Below, one piece after another: positions 58,302 through 64,000 of a DNA stretch of 64,000 bases (positions within the stretch are counted from its first letter, which is position 1; each line of letters begins with the position of its first letter). The notes under the pieces are model-generated. The model was not told where the DNA came from and searched no databases. It saw only the letters and a program-made list of their open reading frames with translations. The position numbers and the translations under genes were made by a program. The DNA lies in the NCBI GenBank assembly GCA_035308565.1, contig DATGGK010000161.1:7187-71186 (forward strand), read 5' to 3'. The stretch comes from JANXLS01 sp035308565 (GTDB taxonomy: Bacteria > Planctomycetota > SZUA-567 > H5-PLA8).

Positions 58302-58559
58302 ATGAGCACCATCACCGCCATTCTCGAACCCGCAGCCGACGGCACGCTGCATGTGCCGGTTCCAAACGAACTCCGCAACGTCAAATTCAAAGTTGTGGCG
58401 ACTCCTCAACAAGCGGTGACAAATACCTCAATTGCGCAGAGCGCCGAGGCGGAGCGGCAGCGCAAGCTACTGGTGGTGATGGAATCGATTAGTCAATCAA
58501 ATCCTTTTGAGGGAATTGATCCAGTGGAATGGCAGCGAGAAGTGCGAGAAGACCGGTAA
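58302..58559 (+). CDS. Antitoxin-like small protein
   Basis: An 85-residue protein: MSTITAILEPAADGTLHVPV at the start is a pattern common in small antitoxins found in cyanobacteria and planctomycetes, upstream of PIN or RelE toxins. A helical middle (AEAERQRKLLVVMESISQS) and an acidic tail ending NPFEGIDPVEWQREVREDR follow. No toxin gene is present on its 3' side, where the convergent zinc-ribbon gene ends four bases later. The GTG at 58257 gives a longer frame without ribosome binding site and is not preferred. Confidence 0.6.
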   Translation: MSTITAILEPAADGTLHVPVPNELRNVKFKVVATPQQAVTNTSIAQSAEAERQRKLLVVMESISQSNPFEGIDPVEWQREVREDR

Positions 58560-58563
58560 GCAT

Positions 58564-58989
58564 TCAATGCGACTTTGCTCGCTTCTTCGCAATCCCTTCC
58601 AAATGAATTTTGCGGGCTTCTTCACGCCGTTTACGTTCTTTCAATCGACACGCGCGGCAGCGAATCGCGGAGGTCCAAATATAACCTTTGGCAACTTCAT
58701 ACCACCATTTTTGTTGAGCAGCGGTCCATACTTCGGTCTTTCCGCAATCCTGACATGTGAATTCTTCGTCGAGATAATAGCCTCGTCTCACAAAATCTGG
58801 CGGAACGTAAGAGCTGTTAGATTCAAGTGCCGATGGATTTACTCTCACCGTGCCGGCCGGAATCGGCGGCGGAAGTGGCGGAAGGTTCGGCAGCGCGACT
58901 CCCATAGCGCTCATGAGCTTGCGCCGTCGTTTCTCCAAGCGTTCCGTGCGCTGACGCAACCGGCGTTCGCGATAGCCTTCTTTTTTCAT
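58564..58989 (-). CDS. Zinc-ribbon domain protein
   Basis: A 141-residue basic protein. Residues about 75-115 have a zinc-ribbon (YLDEEFTCQDCGKTEVWTAA, then WTSAIRCRACRLKERKRR), the pattern of the probable zinc-ribbon domain family. The N- and C-termini are rich in Arg/Lys (MKKEGYRERRLRQRTERLEK), so nucleic-acid binding is possible. The ATG is one base after a GGAGG contributed by an intergenic repeat, an unusually close spacing. Confidence 0.7.
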   Translation of the reverse strand: MKKEGYRERRLRQRTERLEKRRRKLMSAMGVALPNLPPLPPPIPAGTVRVNPSALESNSSYVPPDFVRRGYYLDEEFTCQDCGKTEVWTAAQQKWWYEVAKGYIWTSAIRCRACRLKERKRREEARKIHLEGIAKKRAKSH

Positions 58990-59022
58990 TCCTCCGCGCC
59001 TTTGCGCCTCTGCGTGAGATTT
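58990..59022. repeat. CGCAAAGGCGCAGAG repeat, single copy
   Basis: CCTCCGCGCCTTTGCGCCTC then TGCGTGAGATTTTT, the same element as at 4606-4640. It fills the gap between two minus-strand genes and contributes the GGAGG in front of the zinc-ribbon gene. Confidence 0.75.
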
Positions 59023-59373
59023 TTAAAAGGGATCCAGCAGTTTCTCCGATGGCGTCCGCGGCAGTTTGCCCTCTACGATTTTGAGGATCAGGCCGCGGAC
59101 ATCGTGAATCAGGCACGCGCTGGCCACGGCGGCAACGACGTGCGGCCATTCGTTCTCGCCGTACCACAGGTCGGGCGATGGGTTTTTCAGCAGGGAATGC
59201 TTGATCAAATCTTCGAGGTGTTCGATGCGGCCGAAGACTTCTTTAAGTTGGTCGTGCAGTTCCGGTTCAAGCTCGTCCATTTCGGTTTCGGAGAGCTTGC
59301 CGTCGGGGGCGTGGCGTTCCAGAAAGACGTTCGCCTCGCGATAGATCAGGGTGAGCCACTGTTTGCGGTCCAT
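59023..59373 (-). CDS. Hypothetical protein, helical
   Basis: A 116-residue protein that I do not recognise. It is predicted mostly helical and acidic (MDRKQWLTLIYREANVFLER, ETEMDELEPELHDQLKEVFG, RIEHLEDLIKHSLLKNPSPD, WPHVVAAVASACLIHDVRGL). The ATG at 59373 is preferred to one six codons earlier. Upstream of the zinc-ribbon gene on the same strand, with an intergenic repeat between. Confidence 0.6.
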   Translation of the reverse strand: MDRKQWLTLIYREANVFLERHAPDGKLSETEMDELEPELHDQLKEVFGRIEHLEDLIKHSLLKNPSPDLWYGENEWPHVVAAVASACLIHDVRGLILKIVEGKLPRTPSEKLLDPF

Positions 59374-59474
59374 GGCCGAAGTATAAATCACAAATTCGAA
59401 TTGCCAATCGTCGTTCGTTGTCTCTTCGCGCGAATTGTGTTAAAAGAAAAATTCAACAAGAGGAGGATTTAGCG

Positions 59475-60029
59475 ATGGCGGTTCCTGCATTGGATTCTAA
59501 AGCGGCTTGGTCGAGCGGCAAAAGTTACGCGGATTGGCTGGCGGCGTGCAAGCCGCAGATGCGTGCGGACATCGAGCGCTTCGATGCTGAAGTTGCCATC
59601 CCTGCTGTGATTGCCTCGAAACTGACGGCGCTCAAGCGGCGTGTGCATGTGCTCGCGATCATCGAAGATTGGTGCGGCGACGTGCGGCGGAATGCGCCAG
59701 TGCTGGCGAAGCTGTGCGCGCTCAATCCGGAGATGCTTCGGTTGCGCTGCGTGGATAAGGAAACGCGGCCGGAACTCATGGTGCGATACCTCACCAACGC
59801 GGCGGAGGCGATTCCGATTTTTGTGTTCTACAACCACGATTTCGTCGAAGTCGGCAATTGGGGTCCGCGTCCGGCGGAGTGCAAGCGGCTGATCGCGCGC
59901 GGTAAAGCGGCGGGGCAGATCGATGCGGCGCGCGAGAAGATTCACGCGTACTACGCGGCTGACAAGCATCAAAGCACCATCGCTGAAATTTGCGCGCTGA
60001 TCGACATCGCGGCGGCGGAAGAAGTGTAG
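59475..60029 (+). CDS. Thioredoxin-like protein lacking the second active-site cysteine
   Basis: A 184-residue protein of the thioredoxin fold related to the Thioredoxin_9 group. The active site reads IIEDWCGDVRRNAPVLAKLC: family members normally have WCGDC, but here the second cysteine is Val, although another cysteine lies ten residues on. The central strand VDKETRPELMVRYLTNAAEA and the cis-Pro loop AIPIFVFYNHDFVEVGNWGP fit the fold. GAGGAGG lies eight bases before the ATG, a strong site. The next gene, an ABC permease, starts 33 bases later. Confidence 0.8.
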   Translation: MAVPALDSKAAWSSGKSYADWLAACKPQMRADIERFDAEVAIPAVIASKLTALKRRVHVLAIIEDWCGDVRRNAPVLAKLCALNPEMLRLRCVDKETRPELMVRYLTNAAEAIPIFVFYNHDFVEVGNWGPRPAECKRLIARGKAAGQIDAAREKIHAYYAADKHQSTIAEICALIDIAAAEEV

Positions 60030-60061
60030 TTCAATTATCTAAACTCGGATTTTATGAATCG

Positions 60062-61078
60062 ATGGCATCGTCCGGCGAATCCTCGCGGTCCCGCTTGTGG
60101 TATGTCTTCACGGCGCTGCTGCCGTACGCGGCGCTGATCCTTATTTTTGGCGGAATGGGCATCCGCGATCTGCTGCTGCCGCAAGCGATTTTTTTGAACG
60201 CCGGCAATTTGCGATCGATGGCGACGGATTGCGCGCCGACGATCGTGGCCGCAGTGGGAATGACGTTTGTGATTCTTACCGGCGGAATTGATTTGTCGGT
60301 GGGGAGCATCATTGGCGTGTCGGCGGCGGCGGCGAGTTTAGCCACAAATCATTTTCAATCGGTCGCGGTTGGAATTGCCTTCGGCGTGGCGGCGGGCGCG
60401 CTTTGCGGCGTGGTGAATGGAATGATGGTGGTTGGTTTGCGCGTGCAGCCGTTCATCGTGACGCTGGGAACGTTGATGAGCATGCGGGGCTTGTGTCACC
60501 TGCTCAATAGCAATGCAACTATTTTCATTGGTGATGGCGTCATAGAGAAGAAAGGGGCGCTTGCACTGAATGCTCGTATGGGCTGGCTATCAAAGAGTGA
60601 CCCATGGTCTGGCGTGCCAAGATTCGTTCCGATTGTTCTCGCGGCAATTCTGATCGCGCGCGCGATGCTCAAGCACACGCGCCTCGGGCGCAGGCTATAT
60701 GCGGTTGGCAGCAACGAAGAAGCTGCACGGTTGTCCGGGGTACGTGTCGCGTCTGTAAAGTTGATTGCCTATGGAATCGGCGGATTCATGGCGGGAATTG
60801 CAGGTGTCATGTACGCGTGCAGAATGGGCGGCTCAGGTTCTTACACCGGCTCCGGGGAAGAACTGACTGTGATTGCCGCCGTGGTCATCGGCGGTACGTC
60901 GTTGCTTGGCGGACAAGGGACGGTAACAGGTTGCGTTATCGGCGCCGTCTTGATGCGCTCGATCAGCTACACTTGCACGTCGTTGCGCATTCCTGACGCC
61001 TATCAATTAGTCATTAGCGGCATGTTTCTTGTGGCCGCAGCCGCACTCGACCGCCTTCGCCGCGAAAAAGCGGGATAA
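60062..61078 (+). CDS. Orphan sugar-type ABC permease (RbsC-like)
   Basis: A 338-residue permease of the BPD_transp_2 family (RbsC/XylH/AraH), with about eight to ten helices: TIVAAVGMTFVILTGGIDLS, VGSIIGVSAAAASLA, VNGMMVVGLRVQPFIVTLGT, the coupling loop RLYAVGSNEEAARLSGVRVA, and VIAAVVIGGTSLLGGQGTVT near the end. No RbsA-type ATPase or binding protein lies on either side; they may be elsewhere. The start at 60062 has no good ribosome binding site; it may rely on the upstream thioredoxin-like gene for translation. Confidence 0.88.
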   Translation: MASSGESSRSRLWYVFTALLPYAALILIFGGMGIRDLLLPQAIFLNAGNLRSMATDCAPTIVAAVGMTFVILTGGIDLSVGSIIGVSAAAASLATNHFQSVAVGIAFGVAAGALCGVVNGMMVVGLRVQPFIVTLGTLMSMRGLCHLLNSNATIFIGDGVIEKKGALALNARMGWLSKSDPWSGVPRFVPIVLAAILIARAMLKHTRLGRRLYAVGSNEEAARLSGVRVASVKLIAYGIGGFMAGIAGVMYACRMGGSGSYTGSGEELTVIAAVVIGGTSLLGGQGTVTGCVIGAVLMRSISYTCTSLRIPDAYQLVISGMFLVAAAALDRLRREKAG

Positions 61079-61181
61079 TGCCGATTTTTTTCGCATAAAT
61101 CGCGCGCTTCGACATATATAATGGTCATGCGTTACCGCGTATCGGCACATTAAATCACCGCGCTTCCAAGGAGTTTCCCGC

Positions 61182-62660
61182 ATGAGCAAATTCACTCGCC
61201 GCACTTTTCTGACCGGAACCGTCGCCACAGCCGCATCGCTGGCCACTTGGAGGCGCGCTTACGGAGCCAACGACGCCGTGCGCGTGGCGGTTGTCGGGTG
61301 CGGCGGGCGCGGCAAGGCGCACATCGACGAATATTCGGGCACCGACAAAGGCGGCTCGCCCAAAGTGCCGGGCGTGCGCATCGTGGCGCTGTGCGATTGT
61401 GATGAAGATCATCTCAACGCCGAAGCCGGCAAGCTCGACAAGAAGGGCATCAAAGTCGATAAATACACGGACCTGCGCAAGCTGCTTGAAGACAAAAACA
61501 TCGACGCGATTTCGATTGCGACACCCAATCACCAGCATTCGCTGCAAGCGATTTGGGCGATGCTGGCCGGCAAAGACGTGTACTGCGAGAAGCCCATTTC
61601 GCACAACGTCTGGGAAGGGCGCAAGGTCGTTGAAGTGCAGAAGAAAACCGGACGCATCTGCGCGACAGGCACGCAATGCCGCAGCAGCGTGGGTTTGATG
61701 GAAGCCATCAAGTGGGTGCAGGACGGGAATCTCGGCAAGATTCAGCACGTGCGCGGTCTTTGTTACAAGTATCGCCCGTCGATTGGTCACGTCGATGGCC
61801 CGCAGCCGATTCCGAAGGGATTGGCCGGCGCCGGTTACGACATTTGGTGCGGGCCGGCGAAGACCACCCAGCCGCTGATGCGCAAGAACCTGCATTACGA
61901 TTGGCATTGGGTGTGGGACACGGGCAACGGCGATCTTGGCAATCAAGGCATCCACCAGATGGATATCGCGCGCTGGGTGTTGGGCGAAGACAAGCTCAGC
62001 CCGCGCGTGTTCTCGGTCGGCGGGCGCTTCGGTTACGAAGACGACGGCGAAACGCCGAACACGATGTTTGTGTTCCACGATTACAAACCCGCGCCGCTGA
62101 TTTTCGAAGTGCGCGGATTGCCCGGCAAGCCGCCGAAGGAAGGCGAGAAGCCGAAGATGGACGAATACAAGGGTGCGGAGATTGGCGTGGTCGCGAAGTG
62201 TGAACACGGTAATCTGGTCATCACGTCCTATGAAAAGGCGCATGTGCTGGATGAAGACGGCAAGATCGTGAAGGAATTCAAGGGCGGCGGAAACCACTTC
62301 AAGAATTTCATCGACGCGGTCAACAGCCGCAAGCAGGAATCGCTGGCGTCGCCGATTTTGCAGGGGCATTTGTCGAGCGCGCTCTGCCACACCGGCAACA
62401 TCTCCATCCGCTTGGGCGCGAAGAGCACGCAGGAGGCGATTCGCGAAAAGCTCAAGGACAACTTCGACGCGCAAGAAACGTTTGAAAACATGTGCATGCA
62501 TTTGAAGGTCAACCGTGTCGATCTCGGAAAGACCAAAGCGACAATGGGCGAGTTCCTGACGATGGATGGTGTCGCTGAGACGTTCAGCGGCAACATGGAC
62601 GCGTCAAAGATGCTGACGCGCGAGTATCGGGCGCCGTATTCGATTCCGGAAAAAGTGTGA
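61182..62660 (+). CDS. Tat-secreted Gfo/Idh/MocA-family oxidoreductase
   Basis: A 492-residue NAD(P)-dependent sugar or polyol oxidoreductase relative. The N-terminus is a twin-arginine signal (KFTRRTFLTGTVATAASLAT), then the Rossmann motif VRVAVVGCGGRGKAHIDEYS, the EKP triad region VYCEKPISHNVWEGRKVVEV, and the C-terminal alpha/beta domain (WCGPAKTTQPLMRKNLHYDW; WDTGNGDLGNQGIHQMDIAR). Planctomycetes carry many such exported copies, some of unknown cofactor use outside the cytoplasm. AAGGAG lies ten bases before the ATG, and a TATAAT box at 61117-61122 is a likely -10. It may belong with the permease upstream in sugar use. Confidence 0.93.
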   Translation: MSKFTRRTFLTGTVATAASLATWRRAYGANDAVRVAVVGCGGRGKAHIDEYSGTDKGGSPKVPGVRIVALCDCDEDHLNAEAGKLDKKGIKVDKYTDLRKLLEDKNIDAISIATPNHQHSLQAIWAMLAGKDVYCEKPISHNVWEGRKVVEVQKKTGRICATGTQCRSSVGLMEAIKWVQDGNLGKIQHVRGLCYKYRPSIGHVDGPQPIPKGLAGAGYDIWCGPAKTTQPLMRKNLHYDWHWVWDTGNGDLGNQGIHQMDIARWVLGEDKLSPRVFSVGGRFGYEDDGETPNTMFVFHDYKPAPLIFEVRGLPGKPPKEGEKPKMDEYKGAEIGVVAKCEHGNLVITSYEKAHVLDEDGKIVKEFKGGGNHFKNFIDAVNSRKQESLASPILQGHLSSALCHTGNISIRLGAKSTQEAIREKLKDNFDAQETFENMCMHLKVNRVDLGKTKATMGEFLTMDGVAETFSGNMDASKMLTREYRAPYSIPEKV

Positions 62661-62667
62661 GCAATGG

Positions 62668-62785
62668 ATGCCACGGATTTTCTGCCGTTTGAAAATCCGT
62701 GCTTTGTTCGCGCATTTGTTAACACTCCAACGCGCTGACTTCAAGCGGGCACGGATTTGAATGAGTACATTCAAATCCGTGGCAC
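62668..62785. repeat. Paired-hairpin repeat, family I (CACGGATTT/AAATCCGTG)
   Basis: First hairpin CCACGGATTTTC...GAAAATCCGTG (62670-62701), second GCACGGATTTGAATG-AGTA-CATTCAAATCCGTGGC (62748-62785), in inverted order with a 46-base spacer. It fills the gap between two convergent genes. Confidence 0.85.
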
Positions 62786-62788
62786 CCG

Positions 62789-63649
62789 CTACTTTTTTTC
62801 ATCGGGATATTTGAAGAATCCCTCGCCGCTCTTTCGCCCTAGTTTTCCGGCGGCGACCATTTGCCGCAGCAGCGGGGCGGGGCGGTATTTTGAATCGCCG
62901 AATCCGTCCTGCAAAACTTCCATAATCGCCAGGCAAATATCGAGGCCGATGAAATCGGCGAGCGTGAGCGGCCCCATCGGATGCGCCATGCCGAGTTTCA
63001 TGACATCGTCGATCGCCTCGGCGGTGGCGACGCCTTCCTGCAGCGCAAAGATCGATTCGTTGATCATCGGCATCAGCACGCGGTTCGAGACGAAACCGGG
63101 GTAGTCGCGCACTTCTACGGGCGTTTTGCCGAATTCAACGGCGAGCTCCTTCGTGCGCGCGATGGTTTCGTCCGAGGTCCGATTTCCGCGCACGACCTCT
63201 ACGAGCTTCATCACAGGCACGGGATTGAAAAAATGCATGCCGACAAAACGCTCGGGGCGCTTCACGATCGACGCGAGTTTCGTAATTGAAATACTTGACG
63301 TGTTCGACGCGAGCAGCGCATCTTCGGTGCAAAATTTTGCGAGCTTCGACCAAATATCGAGTTTCACTTTTTCGTTTTCGAAAATCGCTTCGATGACCAC
63401 GCTACAATCGGCGGCGGTCATCAAATCCGCAGTACGCGTGATGCGTTTGGAAATGCCTTCTTTCTCCTCTGCTTTCAGGAGCGCTTTCGAAATCAGGCGC
63501 GTGACCGACTTTTCAATCGTATGCAGCGCCGAATGCAGCGCGTCTTCGCTGGTGTCGATGAGTTTGACGTTCCAGCCGGCGGCAGCGGCGACTTGCGCGA
63601 TGCCGCGGCCCATGGTTCCGGCGCCGATGACGGCGATATTTTTTGACAT
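62789..63649 (-). CDS. hbd: 3-hydroxybutyryl-CoA dehydrogenase
   Basis: Interconverts acetoacetyl-CoA and 3-hydroxybutyryl-CoA with NAD(P). The 286-residue protein has IAVIGAGTMGRGIAQVAAAA at the N-terminus, IEAIFENEKVKLDIWSKL, the catalytic His in VGMHFFNPVPVMKLVEVVRG, and DYPGFVSNRVLMPMINESIF followed by DDVMKLGMAHPMGPLTLADF. Length and layout fit the short single-domain form. It is preceded on the same strand by a B12-binding mutase subunit, with a hairpin repeat between, which suggests acyl-CoA or propionate metabolism. Confidence 0.95.
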   Translation of the reverse strand: MSKNIAVIGAGTMGRGIAQVAAAAGWNVKLIDTSEDALHSALHTIEKSVTRLISKALLKAEEKEGISKRITRTADLMTAADCSVVIEAIFENEKVKLDIWSKLAKFCTEDALLASNTSSISITKLASIVKRPERFVGMHFFNPVPVMKLVEVVRGNRTSDETIARTKELAVEFGKTPVEVRDYPGFVSNRVLMPMINESIFALQEGVATAEAIDDVMKLGMAHPMGPLTLADFIGLDICLAIMEVLQDGFGDSKYRPAPLLRQMVAAGKLGRKSGEGFFKYPDEKK

Positions 63650-63664
63650 GCGATCCTCGCGTCG

Positions 63665-63745
63665 AAGTAGGACGGGCTGCCAGCCCGTCCATTGGGCACC
63701 TAATCGCCGCTTGCGCTCTGGGCGGGCTGGCAGCCCGCCCTACTT
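63665..63745. repeat. Paired-hairpin repeat, family F (GGGCTGCCAGCCC)
   Basis: GTAGGACGGGCTGCCAGCCC then GTCC, and inverted GGGCGGGCTGGCAGCCCGCC then CTAC. Both arms are palindromic and also pair with each other. The unit overlaps the 3' end of the B12-binding subunit gene, whose stop codon lies in the spacer between the arms. Confidence 0.85.
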
Positions 63746-64000
63746 TTGTTGCTGAAGTACGAATCGAGATAAGACACAATCACGCGCGTGTCCGCGCCCG
63801 GTGTAAAAATTTCGCCGACACCCAGCGCTTTCAATGCGTCGATGTCGCGCTGCGGCACGATGCCGCCGCCGAAGACGAGCACGTCGCCCATGTTGTTTTT
63901 GCGCAAGCCTTCGAGCACTGCGGGAAAAAGAGTCATGTGCGCGCCGGAAAGAATCGACAGTCCAACGACCTCCACGTCTTCCTGCAACGCCGCCTGCACA
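63700..64000 (-). CDS. B12-binding subunit/domain of methylmalonyl-CoA-type mutase (5' end missing)
   Basis: C-terminal 99 or so residues of a cobalamin-binding protein; the frame runs out of the window at its 5' end. The text QEDVEVVGLSILSGAHMTLF, DVLVFGGGIVPQRDIDALKA and LGVGEIFTPGADT matches the C-terminal B12 domain of methylmalonyl-CoA or related acyl-CoA mutases, which also exists as a stand-alone small subunit. The GTG near the window edge is internal to the domain, since the DxHxxG motif would lie upstream. The last 15 residues or so (KSRAGCQPAQSASGD) are translated from hairpin repeat F and replace the normal end. Confidence 0.88.
   Translation of the reverse strand, partial: VQAALQEDVEVVGLSILSGAHMTLFPAVLEGLRKNNMGDVLVFGGGIVPQRDIDALKALGVGEIFTPGADTRVIVSYLDSYFSNKSRAGCQPAQSASGD

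Noticed and set aside
1..64000. tRNA, rRNA or riboswitch genes
   Set aside because: Gaps were read for cloverleaf or known aptamer motifs; only hairpin repeats and terminators were seen. A covariance-model search would be decisive.

Overview
The window is ordinary chromosome from a high-GC bacterium, most likely in the PVC superphylum and probably Planctomycetota (Verrucomicrobiota or Lentisphaerota are possible). The evidence is a TIGR04137-type small basic protein (4010-4315), a fused AroD-AroE, a Tat-secreted Gfo/Idh/MocA oxidoreductase, a ceramidase-N-like secreted enzyme, a BatA-like protein, a Ser/Thr kinase and many secreted SGNH or PA14 proteins. Many intergenic gaps carry paired-hairpin repeats. 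No phage, IS element, CRISPR array, rRNA or tRNA gene was recognised. Long antisense open frames are common because of the base composition; they are shadows of real genes.

Layout. 1-8.6 kb: family 4 uracil-DNA glycosylase (5' end cut by the window edge), transglutaminase/TPR protein, AT-rich small membrane protein, SGNH-like secreted protein, small basic protein on a clear promoter, homoserine dehydrogenase coupled to an orphan lipoprotein, glycyl-tRNA synthetase. 8.7-14.8 kb: SGNH hydrolase, dienelactone-type esterase, acyltransferase 3, then a divergent pair encoding a secreted anchored protein and a PA14-esterase fusion. 14.8-19.8 kb: betaine-lipid genes btaA-btaB, a dicarboxylate symporter, an SDR and a small membrane protein. 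19.9-26.4 kb: an envelope-glycan operon (GT2, ArnT-like GT39, epimerase) and a sugar-acid module (ACS-type MFS plus UxaA-like dehydratase).

26.5-35.1 kb: ExbB-like protein, O-methyltransferase, pterin dehydratase, BatA-like protein, glutamine-dependent NAD synthetase and a HEAT-repeat lipoprotein. 35.3-42.7 kb is the most unusual block: a Ser/Thr kinase overlapping an Hsp70-like protein with C-terminal zinc ribbons, then a two-TM protein, a membrane-anchored J-domain protein and an unrecognised helical protein. It reads as one kinase-linked, membrane-tethered chaperone operon and is the best candidate for an undescribed system. 42.7-49.7 kb: PQQ-type propeller protein, AroDE, PII protein, RNase III, ceramidase-like enzyme and two small membrane proteins. 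49.8-55.4 kb: a MacAB-TolC-type efflux operon with the ABC ATPase and permease as separate genes. 55.6-64 kb: aminotransferase, ScpB, small DUF4926 and antitoxin-like genes, zinc-ribbon protein, thioredoxin-like protein, orphan RbsC-like permease, Gfo/Idh/MocA oxidoreductase, 3-hydroxybutyryl-CoA dehydrogenase and the C-terminal part of a B12-binding mutase subunit.

Two repeat classes cut across the gene map. At least six sequence families share one design, two small hairpins in inverted order; all eight copies lie in convergent or same-direction gaps and none in a divergent gap. A separate 25-nt element (core reading PRPQGSG) lies in frame inside two proteins, as an inverted pair in the kinase tail and singly in the PQQ protein. 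Several over-long reading frames arise because an open frame runs back through a repeat; starts were trimmed to the first codon with a ribosome binding site past the repeat.
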